Position numbers and translations under genes: made by a program. From Frankiales bacterium (GTDB lineage Bacteria; Actinomycetota; Actinomycetes; Mycobacteriales; SCTD01), in the NCBI GenBank assembly GCA_025464915.1, contig JAODNF010000429.1, positions 1 through 14,451 on the forward strand: a DNA stretch of 14,451 nt, in the 5' to 3' direction. Below the pieces are notes generated by a model. That model saw only the letters and a list, made by a program, of their open reading frames with translations, was not told the DNA's origin and did no database searches. Shown in pieces: positions 5,269-11,339 of this stretch; position 1 is the first letter of the stretch, and the number at the start of each line of letters is the position of its first letter.

Positions 5269-6498
5269 TCAGACGAGGAACCTGGTCAGGGGGCTGTCGG
5301 GCGGGAGGTGCTCGATGCGGCTGGGAGCGGCTTCCATCCGCTGCAGGAGCCCGGGAAGGTCCGCGGCGTCGGCGAGCTCGATGCCGACGAGGGCCGGACC
5401 TGTCTCGCGGTTGTTGCGCTTCACGTACTCGAACAGCGTGATGTCGTCGTCTGGGCCGAGGACGCTGTCGAGGAAGTTCCGGAGCGCACCGGGCTCCTGG
5501 GCGAACTCGACGAGGAAGTAGTGCTTGCGGCCCTCGAAGACGGCGGCCCGCTCGACGATCTCGGCGTAGCGGCTGACGTCGTTGTTGCCCCCGCTGACGA
5601 CGCACAGCACCGTGAGTCCCGGCTCGAGCTCGAGCACGCCCAGAGCCGCCGCCGACAGGGCTCCGGCGGGCTCGGTCACGATGCCCTCGACCTGGTAGTA
5701 CTCGAGCATCTCGGAGCACACCCGACCGGCAGAGACGCTGACGACCTCGGCGTGGCGCAGCACCGCGAAGGGAATGTCGCCGACCCGCCGCACGGCGGCG
5801 CCGTCGACGAAGGTGTCGAGCTCCTGCAGGCTCACCGGCTTGCCGGCGGCCTGCGCCGCGGCGAGCGACGTCGCGCCCTCGGGCTCGACCCCGATGACCC
5901 GCACGGACGGGTGCCGCTCCCGCAGCCAGGTCACCGTGCCGGCCATCAGGCCGCCGCCACCGATGGGGACCACGACGACGTCCGGCACCCTGTCGAGCTG
6001 CGCGATCGCCTCCGCGATCACGGTGCCCTGGCCGGTCACGGTCCGCTCATCGTCGAAGGCGGGTACGACGGTGGCACCGATCGCGATGGCCCGGCTGCTC
6101 GCGGCGGCGGACGCCTCGTCGTAGGTGTCACCGACGAGCTCGACCCGGACGTGGTGCCCGCCGAGCGCGGCGATCCGGTCGCGCTTCTGCCGCGGCGTCG
6201 TCCGCGGAAGGAAGACGGTCCCGCGCACCCTGAGCGCCGAGCACGCGAACGCCAGTCCCTGCGCGTGGTTGCCCGCGCTCGCGCAGACGACGCCCTTGGC
6301 CCGCTCCTCCTCGGTAAGCTGCGAGATGAGGTTGTAGGCGCCCCGCAGCTTGTAGGAGCGGACCGCCTGCAGGTCCTCGCGCTTCAGCCAGACCTCCCCG
6401 CCGATCCGGGCGGAGAGCCGGTCGCTGCGGTGGACCGGGGAGCGGCGCACGACGCCCTCGAGCCGGCGTGCTGCGTCCTCGACTGCTGCGGCGTCCAC
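5269..6498 (-). CDS. ilvA: Threonine ammonia-lyase (threonine deaminase)
   Basis: PLP enzyme of 409 residues that converts L-threonine to 2-oxobutanoate and ammonia, first step toward isoleucine (and a source of propionyl-CoA). Lys50 in RSYKLRGAYN is the PLP Schiff-base lysine. SAGNHAQG (74-81) binds the substrate carboxylate, and GGGG (180-183) grips the PLP phosphate. The C-terminal part (about 325-409, beginning HYFLVEFAQEPGAL) is a single ACT-like regulatory domain, so this is the short form similar to Bacillus IlvA rather than the 514-residue E. coli form with two regulatory repeats. The start is GTG 6498-6496, 8 bases after TAGCCT. It is divergent from the DUF1214 gene and followed by the 15-bp hairpin. 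Confidence 0.95.
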   Translation of the reverse strand: MDAAAVEDAARRLEGVVRRSPVHRSDRLSARIGGEVWLKREDLQAVRSYKLRGAYNLISQLTEEERAKGVVCASAGNHAQGLAFACSALRVRGTVFLPRTTPRQKRDRIAALGGHHVRVELVGDTYDEASAAASSRAIAIGATVVPAFDDERTVTGQGTVIAEAIAQLDRVPDVVVVPIGGGGLMAGTVTWLRERHPSVRVIGVEPEGATSLAAAQAAGKPVSLQELDTFVDGAAVRRVGDIPFAVLRHAEVVSVSAGRVCSEMLEYYQVEGIVTEPAGALSAAALGVLELEPGLTVLCVVSGGNNDVSRYAEIVERAAVFEGRKHYFLVEFAQEPGALRNFLDSVLGPDDDITLFEYVKRNNRETGPALVGIELADAADLPGLLQRMEAAPSRIEHLPPDSPLTRFLV

Positions 6499-6506
6499 GA
6501 GACCAG

Positions 6507-6512
6507 AGGCTA
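6507..6512 (-). promoter_or_regulatory. Putative -10 element (TAGCCT) of ilvA
   Basis: TAGCCT on the minus strand ends 8 bases before the GTG start of ilvA, leaving at most a one- or two-base leader. The same hexamer precedes tsaD. No consensus -35 is seen. Confidence 0.4.
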
Positions 6513-6543
6513 CTGACAGCCCCCACCGTTGCCGTTACGTTGC

Positions 6544-6557
6544 GAGAACGTGTTCTA
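6544..6557. promoter_or_regulatory. KstR-like TetR-family operator palindrome
   Basis: GAGAACGTGTTCTA contains a perfect inverted repeat AGAAC-GT-GTTCT (6545-6556). It matches the published mycobacterial KstR operator core TNNAACNNGTTNNA at all fixed positions but the first T. It lies 12 bp before the GTG of the DUF1214 gene and next to its RBS, a position where a bound repressor would block transcription. A TetR-type repressor of lipid or sterol catabolism is the likely ligand-responsive regulator; no such regulator gene is in the window. Confidence 0.5.
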
Positions 6558-6565
6558 GGGGGAGG
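6558..6565 (+). promoter_or_regulatory. Ribosome binding site setting the DUF1214 gene start
   Basis: GGGGGAGG lies 4 bases before the GTG at 6570. It picks this GTG over in-frame upstream codons, which would place the start inside ilvA and the operator. Confidence 0.55.
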
Positions 6566-6569
6566 CCCA

Positions 6570-7622
6570 GTGCCCAGTGCTCCGAAGTCCGTCGAGGGCT
6601 GGAACCTCGTCAAGACCATGCTCGACGACCTCGGCGCGCAGGTCATCGCCGACGCCGAGACCGAGCTCGAGCTGGTCGAGGGGCTGCGGGTGCTGGCGCG
6701 CGTGACGGCCCTGAGCGCCGAGGTCAGCCTCGACGTCGACCCGGAGAAGCCGTGGTTCTTCAGCATGGACACCGAGGCGCGCTACGTCGGCGGCCCCAAC
6801 CCGGACGGCGAGTACCACCTCGCGATGATCGACGGGAAGCACACCTACCGGATCCGCGGCCGCCGCAACTCGGTCGCCTACCTGGGCTTCCAGGTGCTCG
6901 CCGGCGTCGGGCTGACGCCACGGCGACAGGCGGTCTACCTCAGCGACCACCAGCTGACGCTCGACGAGGACGGCCGGTTCGAGCTGGTCCTCTCTCCGAC
7001 CGAGCAGCCGGGCCACTGGGTGCAGATCCCGGACGACTCGAGCGCCATCATCGTGAGGCAGTACGTCGGGGACCGCGGTGCAGAGGAGCTGGCCGAGTTC
7101 GAGATCGACGCGCTGGAGCCGGCAGGGGAGCCGCCGCTGCCGTCGGACGCCACGATCGGCGAGGCGCTGACCGGCATGGGCTGGACCATCATGAAGCTCG
7201 CCACCCTGCACAAGACGATCAAGCCCGAGCTGCTGACGATGCCGAACGTGCTCGTCACCGCCGAGGCCGCGGCGCTCGGCAGCGCGGACACGACGCCGGA
7301 CAACCTCTACCTGATCGGAACGTTCCGGCTGGAGCCGAACCAGGCGCTGGTCGTCGACTTCGTCCCGCCGCAGTCGCGGTACTGGTCCTGCACCCTCGAG
7401 AACATCTGGCACGAGTGCATCGAGCCGCGTCGGCGCCGCTCGTCCACGACCAACGTGCTGGCCGAGGAGAAGGACGGCCGGGTGCGGCTCGTCATCAGTG
7501 CCACCGATCCCGGCACGCCGAACTGGCTCGACACCGGCGGCCGTCACCGCGGTTTCGTCATCCTGCGCTGGCTCGACGGTGCGGCCGCCCCCGAGCTGAC
7601 GACCGAGGTGATCGAGCTGTGA
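6570..7622 (+). CDS. DUF1214 domain-containing protein
   Basis: Protein of 350 residues. The C-terminal part (about 240-345) has the DUF1214 look: NLYLIGTFRLEPNQALVVDF, PPQSRYWSCTLENIW and a final GFVILRWL strand. The N-terminal half (MDTEARYVGGPNPDGEYHLAMID, then YRIRGRRNSVAYLGFQVLAG) resembles the beta-rich region that precedes DUF1214 in related proteins. There are no obvious catalytic motifs, signal peptide or membrane segments. DUF1214 proteins are abundant in actinobacteria that degrade steroids and lipids, but have no established reaction. The gene overlaps the sulfotransferase gene by 4 bp (GTGA), so the two are translated together. The palindrome at 6544-6557 suggests control by a KstR-like repressor. 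I recall a comparable pair (Rv3531c/Rv3529c) in the M. tuberculosis KstR regulon; this is from memory and unchecked. Confidence 0.8.
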   Translation: MPSAPKSVEGWNLVKTMLDDLGAQVIADAETELELVEGLRVLARVTALSAEVSLDVDPEKPWFFSMDTEARYVGGPNPDGEYHLAMIDGKHTYRIRGRRNSVAYLGFQVLAGVGLTPRRQAVYLSDHQLTLDEDGRFELVLSPTEQPGHWVQIPDDSSAIIVRQYVGDRGAEELAEFEIDALEPAGEPPLPSDATIGEALTGMGWTIMKLATLHKTIKPELLTMPNVLVTAEAAALGSADTTPDNLYLIGTFRLEPNQALVVDFVPPQSRYWSCTLENIWHECIEPRRRRSSTTNVLAEEKDGRVRLVISATDPGTPNWLDTGGRHRGFVILRWLDGAAAPELTTEVIEL

Positions 7623-8791
7623 ACGAGCGCCTCGAGCTCGACCGCAACGTGGCGAATGCGATCGACACCACCGGCTTCGACGACCTCGGCGGCGACACCT
7701 GGCGCGAGGGCGCCGAGCGTGTCGTCGCCGACCTGCAAGGCCCGGCGCAGCTGCACGACATCGGGGTCGAGGTCGCGATCGGTGACCTGCAGGCCTACCT
7801 GACGACCCGGCTGCGCATCACCGACCACCGCAAGCAGCACCCGGAGATCGACCGGCCGATCGTGCGGCCGCTCATCGTCGTCGGTCAACCACGGACCGGC
7901 ACGACGATCCTGTTCGACCTCCTCGCCCAGGACCGGGGCTTCCGGGTGCCGCGAAGCTGGGAGGTCGACAAGCCGTGCCCCCCGCCCGAGCTGTCTACGT
8001 ACTCCACCGACCCCCGGATCGCGGAGGTGCAGGCCCAGTACGACCTGGTCGACTCGATGATCCCCGGTTTCAGCGCCTTCCACGAGGTCGGGGCGGAGCT
8101 CGCGCAGGAGTGCGTGCGGATCACCGGTTGCGACTTCAAGTCGATGATCCACTCCATCCAGTTCGTGCTGCCCGACTACAACCGCTGGCTGCTGCACGAG
8201 GCCGACCTCACGAGCGCCTACGCCTGGCACAAGGCCTTCCTGCAGCACCTGCAGTCGAGGGTGCCGGCCGAGCAGTGGCTGCTGAAGTCGCCGGCGCACC
8301 TGTGGCACCTGCCGACGCTCCGCGCTGCGTACCCGGACGCCGTCGTCATCCACACGCACCGCGACCCGCTCAAGGTCATCAGCTCCATCAGTGCCCTGAC
8401 CAACTCGCTGCGGCAGCTGACGACGGACCAGACCACCGTGCCGCTCGCGGCGGAGCAGTACGCCGACGACATCGCGGTCGGCCTGGACCGCGCCGTCGCG
8501 GCGCACCGCGACGGGGTGTTCCCGAAGGAGCAGGTCGTCGACCTGCACTTCACCCAGTTCGTCGCCGACCCGATCGGGCAGATCCAGCGGCTCTACTCCG
8601 AGATCGGGCGGGACTTCACGCCCGAGGTCGAGCAGCGGATGCGGGACTTCCTCGCGGCCCACCCGGGCGACGGCGGTGGCGGTGGGAAGCGCTACACGTT
8701 CGCTGACACCGGCTTGGCCGAACGGGAGGTGCGGGAGCGCACGCGGGAGTACGTCGACACGTTCGGGATCGAGTTGGAGACCGTCCGCTGA
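7619..8791 (+). CDS. Sulfotransferase family protein
   Basis: Protein of 390 residues of the bacterial Sulfotransfer_3-type family, which would move sulfate from PAPS to a hydroxyl or amine substrate. The PAPS 5'-phosphosulfate loop is VGQPRTGTTIL (88-98), the conserved LLKSPAHLWHLP follows at 221-232, and the 3'-phosphate-binding region is HTHRDPLKVISSISAL (245-260). The C terminus has a Gly-rich run (about 348-352) before the last helix. The start is GTG at 7619, overlapping the stop of the DUF1214 gene; the long upstream open frame in the same phase is antisense-type noise. The substrate cannot be told from the sequence. Linkage to DUF1214 and the KstR-like operator makes a sterol, lipid or hydroxylated catabolite plausible. 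Confidence 0.88.
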   Translation: MNERLELDRNVANAIDTTGFDDLGGDTWREGAERVVADLQGPAQLHDIGVEVAIGDLQAYLTTRLRITDHRKQHPEIDRPIVRPLIVVGQPRTGTTILFDLLAQDRGFRVPRSWEVDKPCPPPELSTYSTDPRIAEVQAQYDLVDSMIPGFSAFHEVGAELAQECVRITGCDFKSMIHSIQFVLPDYNRWLLHEADLTSAYAWHKAFLQHLQSRVPAEQWLLKSPAHLWHLPTLRAAYPDAVVIHTHRDPLKVISSISALTNSLRQLTTDQTTVPLAAEQYADDIAVGLDRAVAAHRDGVFPKEQVVDLHFTQFVADPIGQIQRLYSEIGRDFTPEVEQRMRDFLAAHPGDGGGGGKRYTFADTGLAEREVRERTREYVDTFGIELETVR

Positions 8792-8799
8792 GGGTGGGC

Positions 8800-8805
8800 T
8801 AGGGT
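8800..8805 (+). promoter_or_regulatory. Putative -10 element upstream of the cobalamin riboswitch
   Basis: TAGGGT fits TANNNT and would place transcription start near 8811-8813, just before the first riboswitch stem. TTGGAG at 8774-8779, inside the end of the sulfotransferase gene, is a possible but distant (20 bp) -35. Confidence 0.4.
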
Positions 8806-8810
8806 GCGGC

Positions 8811-8915
8811 TTGCGACGCCTCGAGGAAGCCGGTGGGACTCCGGCACGGTCGCGCCACTGTGAGCCCTCGCGAGAGGGCGAGTCAGACACTCGAGGTCAC
8901 GCGACGCCCATCACG
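8811..8915 (+). ncRNA. Cobalamin (adenosylcobalamin) riboswitch controlling cbtB-cbtA
   Basis: The region holds the B12-box-type core: GAGGAAGCCGGTGGGACTCC (8823-8842) and then GGCACGGTCGCGCCACTGTG (8843-8862). Visible stems are P1 (CCTCGAG 8819-8825 with CTCGAGG 8890-8896), the GCCGG/CCGGC arm (8829-8833 with 8841-8845) and a GC-rich arm with a GCGA loop (GCCCTC 8864-8869 with GAGGGC 8874-8879). CGCGA at 8900-8904 could pair with the TCGCG of that arm as a kissing interaction, which is speculative. The leader then runs about 35 nt to an AGGAGG site without a U-run. Control is therefore more likely at translation initiation, with B12 shutting off cobalt import. Outer boundaries are approximate. 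Confidence 0.9.
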
Positions 8916-8938
8916 CAACAGGGACGCTGGATCCCTTC

Positions 8939-8944
8939 AGGAGG
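8939..8944 (+). promoter_or_regulatory. Ribosome binding site of cbtB
   Basis: AGGAGG lies 6 bases before the cbtB ATG at 8951. It sits in the riboswitch expression platform and is the obvious element for a B12-bound leader to hide. Confidence 0.65.
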
Positions 8945-8950
8945 CACCAC

Positions 8951-9172
8951 ATGACCACCCCGAACCTCACGGCCGCGCCGATCGACACCGCTGCCGTCGA
9001 CGTCTCCGGCCTCGCCGGGGCGCTCTGGCTGATCGGCGCCGCGGTCTTCGCGCTGCTCGCCATCTTCTTCATCGGCCTCGACCAGGGAATGGTCTCGGTC
9101 TTCGGCAGTGACCTGCACGTGCACGAGTTCGTGCACGACGGCCGGCACTTCCTCGGCTTCCCCTGCCACTAG
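8951..9172 (+). CDS. cbtB: CbtB family cobalt transport subunit
   Basis: Protein of 73 residues: a polar N terminus, one membrane helix (about 23-42, ALWLIGAAVFALLAIFFIGL), then FGSDLHVHEFVHDGRHFLGF and a C-terminal PCH. The five His (56, 58, 62, 66, 73) and Cys72 form the metal-binding tail that marks CbtB. CbtB works with CbtA in a proposed secondary cobalt importer found under cobalamin riboswitches. The upstream riboswitch and adjacent cob genes here make cobalt a strong inference. The stop codon is 6 bp from the cbtA start. Confidence 0.9.
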   Translation: MTTPNLTAAPIDTAAVDVSGLAGALWLIGAAVFALLAIFFIGLDQGMVSVFGSDLHVHEFVHDGRHFLGFPCH

Positions 9173-9178
9173 GCAACC

Positions 9179-9997
9179 ATGGAGCGGAAGTTCGTCCTCC
9201 GCGGCTTCGCTTCCGGCGCCCTCGCCGGGCTGCTCTCGTTCGTCTTCGCACGCATCTTCGCTGAGCCGGTGATCGCCCGCGCGATCGACTACGAGAGCGC
9301 GCGCGACGCCGCCCAGGCGGCCCTCGATAAGGCCGCCGGCCTGCCGGTCGCACCGGCCGGTGCGGAGCTCTTCAGCCGGACCGTCCAGCAGGACATCGGC
9401 ATCGCCGTTGCGCTCGTCCTGTTCGGGATGGCCCTGGGCGCGCTGCTCGCCGTCGTGTTCACGCTGACCCAGCGCGGGTCGGCGCGGCACGTCCGGCCCC
9501 GGACGCTGGCCCTGCTGCTCTCGGGTGCCGGGTTCGTCAGCGTCTACCTCGTGCCGTTCCTGAAGTACCCCGCCAACCCGCCGGCGGTCGGGCACGAGGA
9601 CACCATCGAGACCCGCGGGTCGCTCTACCTCGTCATCCAGGTCGTGTCCGTCGTCGCGATGGTCCTCGCCGTGCAGCTGGGACGAGCCCTCGCGCGGACG
9701 CGAGGCAGCTGGCAGGCGTCGCTGCTCGCGGGCCTCGCCTACCTCGTGGTCGTCGGGGTGACGATGGCGCTGCTGGACCCCGTGCACGAGACGCCCGGTC
9801 CGCTGCGGGACGCGAGCGGGACGATCGTGCTGGGCGGCTTCGACCCGGACGACCTCTACCGGTTCCGCCTCTACGCCCTGGGCGGCCAGCTGATCCTGTG
9901 GGGCGTCCTCGGCCTGATCCTCGGGCCATGGGCCGAGAAGGCGCTGAAGCAGTCCGGTCGACCCGTCGTGGTCAGCCGCGAGCCGGCACGCGTCTGA
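9179..9997 (+). CDS. cbtA: CbtA family cobalt transporter
   Basis: Integral membrane protein of 272 residues with about six hydrophobic segments (roughly 8-28, 74-96, 108-126, 148-168, 178-198 and 236-254). Family marks include RGFASGALAGLLSFVFARIFAEPVI at the N terminus, FLKYPANPPAVGHEDTI after the third helix and the Gly-rich last helix ending GPWAEKAL. CbtA is the predicted permease of the CbtAB cobalt uptake system. It is co-transcribed with cbtB and has only a weak ribosome site, so translation may be coupled to cbtB and thereby to the riboswitch. Its 3' end overlaps the convergent FhuF-like gene by 26 bp. Confidence 0.88.
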   Translation: MERKFVLRGFASGALAGLLSFVFARIFAEPVIARAIDYESARDAAQAALDKAAGLPVAPAGAELFSRTVQQDIGIAVALVLFGMALGALLAVVFTLTQRGSARHVRPRTLALLLSGAGFVSVYLVPFLKYPANPPAVGHEDTIETRGSLYLVIQVVSVVAMVLAVQLGRALARTRGSWQASLLAGLAYLVVVGVTMALLDPVHETPGPLRDASGTIVLGGFDPDDLYRFRLYALGGQLILWGVLGLILGPWAEKALKQSGRPVVVSREPARV

Positions 9998-10586
9998 GGA
10001 CGCAGTCCGCGCACAGCCCGCCGCCCGGCACCTCGTAGAAAAGGCAGCAGGTGGCGCGTCGGTCCCCGACCATCTCGCCTTTCAGAGGCAGCATGTCGAG
10101 CATCTCGGCGGCCCACGGACGGGCCGCCGGGAGCTCGAGTACGCGCGGGGCGGCGTGCAGGGCCGACGCGACGTTGCCCCACATCAGCCGAGTGCTGAGT
10201 CTCGACCGCTCGATCACGGGTGTCAGGGCGGCGACCACCTTCTCGAGCAACTGCTCCGGCGTGACGTCGCGCCATCCCTCGTACCTGCTCATGCCGAGCT
10301 GCACCGCACCCTCGGTGTCCCTGCGCAGCAGGGCCGCCGGGTCGGGCAGGACCCCGTCCCGGACGACGCAACCGAGGGTCGCGCCCCAGAGGCGGGCCGC
10401 CAGTCCGAGCACGTAGGTCGACTCGCCGACGCGCCTCGAGACACCGCCGAGGCGGGCGCTGATGCGGTCGGCGATGCGGTCGTCGGCGGCCAGGGGCACG
10501 AAGCCCGCGTCCGTGGTGAGCGCCACCGGCCAGGTGCTCGGGGCCGCGAGCGCGAGCCACACCTCGTTCTCGGTCGCCGGCCTCAT
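9972..10586 (-). CDS. FhuF-like (2Fe-2S)-binding protein, siderophore-iron reductase family
   Basis: Protein of 204 residues. Its C terminus has the FhuF cluster motif CC-x10-C-x2-C (Cys180, Cys181, Cys192, Cys195), and the central RLMWGNVASAL matches the R-x-x-W-G-N block of the family. FhuF-type proteins carry an unusual 2Fe-2S cluster and reduce ferric siderophores in the cytoplasm. The start is ATG 10586-10584, 8 bases after a TAGGAT box. The frame is open 237 codons farther upstream, but that part is antisense to cobF. It is divergent from cobF over 24 bp and convergent with cbtA, so it is surrounded by cobalt/B12 genes with no siderophore gene in sight. A redox role in cobalt or corrinoid handling is possible but only inferred. 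Confidence 0.82.
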   Translation of the reverse strand: MRPATENEVWLALAAPSTWPVALTTDAGFVPLAADDRIADRISARLGGVSRRVGESTYVLGLAARLWGATLGCVVRDGVLPDPAALLRRDTEGAVQLGMSRYEGWRDVTPEQLLEKVVAALTPVIERSRLSTRLMWGNVASALHAAPRVLELPAARPWAAEMLDMLPLKGEMVGDRRATCCLFYEVPGGGLCADCVLRRVPARG

Positions 10587-10594
10587 CGCCCGGA

Positions 10595-10600
10595 ATCCTA
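10595..10600 (-). promoter_or_regulatory. Putative -10 element (TAGGAT) of the FhuF-like gene
   Basis: TAGGAT on the minus strand is 8 bases from the ATG at 10586. Its first two bases pair with the first two of the plus-strand TAGAGT box for cobF, so the two -10 elements overlap head-to-head at one TA step. Confidence 0.45.
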
Positions 10601-10604
10601 GAGT
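10599..10604 (+). promoter_or_regulatory. Putative leaderless -10 element (TAGAGT) of cobF
   Basis: TAGAGT is followed by 6 bases (GGTCAG) and then the GTG of cobF, the expected geometry for a leaderless transcript. It shares the TA at 10599-10600 with the opposite -10 box. There is no room for a riboswitch or a leader between this box and cobF. Confidence 0.5.
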
Positions 10605-10610
10605 GGTCAG

Positions 10611-11339
10611 GTGCGAGAGATCCGGGTCATCGGCATCGGGGCAGGTGACCCCGAGCACCTGACGCTGCAGGCCGTCCGGGCCATGAACGAGTGCCAGGTC
10701 TTCCTGCACATGGACAAGGGCTCCGAGAAGGACTCGCTGGCCGAGCTCCGACGCTCGATGCTCGCCGACCACATGACCGGCACCTACGAGTGGGTCGAGG
10801 TGCCTGACCCGTCCCGTGACCGCACCGGACCCGAGTACGAGGGAGCCGTCACCGACTGGCACACCGCACGGGCAGCCCTGTACGACGACTGCCTCGCGTC
10901 GCACGAGGGGGTGCTCGGCATCCTGGTCTGGGGCGATCCTGCGCTCTACGACAGCACGCTGCGCGTCATCGCCCTGATGCAGACGCCGGTGGCCGTCACG
11001 GTCATCCCTGGCATCACCTCCCCGCAGACCCTGGCCGCCGCCCACGCCGTGACCTGGAACCGGATCGCAGGTGCGGTGCACGTCACCACGGGCCGAAGGC
11101 TCCGGGCTGAGGGCATGACCGCATCCGACGTGATCGTGATGCTCGACAGCCAGAACAGCTTCCTCGGACTGGACCCTTCCATCGAGATCTTCTGGGGCGC
11201 CTACCTCGGCACCCCCGACGAGATCCTGCTGTCGGGGACGATCGGCTCCGTCGGCGCCGAGATCGAGAAGGTCCGCGCGGGGGCGCGTGTCGAGCACGGC
11301 TGGATCATGGACACCTACCTGCTGCGGCAGGCCACGTGA
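10611..11339 (+). CDS. cobF: Precorrin-6A synthase (deacetylating) CobF
   Basis: SAM-dependent methyltransferase of 242 residues, tetrapyrrole-methylase fold. It methylates C-1 of precorrin-5 with release of acetate to give precorrin-6A, a step specific to the aerobic cobalamin pathway. Motifs: GIGAGDPEHLTLQAVRAM (7-24), VWGDPALYDS (106-115, the GDP loop of the SAM site), VIPGITSPQTLAA and the CobF-typical HVTTGRRLRAEGM. The tail IFWGAYLGTPDEILLSG also fits. The start is GTG at 10611, set by the TAGAGT box 6 bases upstream. It is the first gene of a four-gene operon and overlaps cobL by 4 bp. Confidence 0.94.
   Translation: MREIRVIGIGAGDPEHLTLQAVRAMNECQVFLHMDKGSEKDSLAELRRSMLADHMTGTYEWVEVPDPSRDRTGPEYEGAVTDWHTARAALYDDCLASHEGVLGILVWGDPALYDSTLRVIALMQTPVAVTVIPGITSPQTLAAAHAVTWNRIAGAVHVTTGRRLRAEGMTASDVIVMLDSQNSFLGLDPSIEIFWGAYLGTPDEILLSGTIGSVGAEIEKVRAGARVEHGWIMDTYLLRQAT

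Noticed and set aside
3906..5441. 511-codon plus-strand open frame across tsaD
   Set aside because: Arg-rich shadow frame of high-GC DNA lying opposite a textbook TsaD; no recognisable domain.
6752..7618. In-frame upstream extension of the sulfotransferase
   Set aside because: It overlaps the whole DUF1214 gene in another frame and lacks family sequence; the GTG at 7619 in a GTGA overlap is the natural start.
10587..11297. N-terminal extension of the FhuF-like frame (open for another 237 codons)
   Set aside because: It is fully antisense to cobF, reads as low-complexity His/Gly/Arg/Val-rich sequence, and the FhuF-like protein has a good start and -10 box at 10586-10600.
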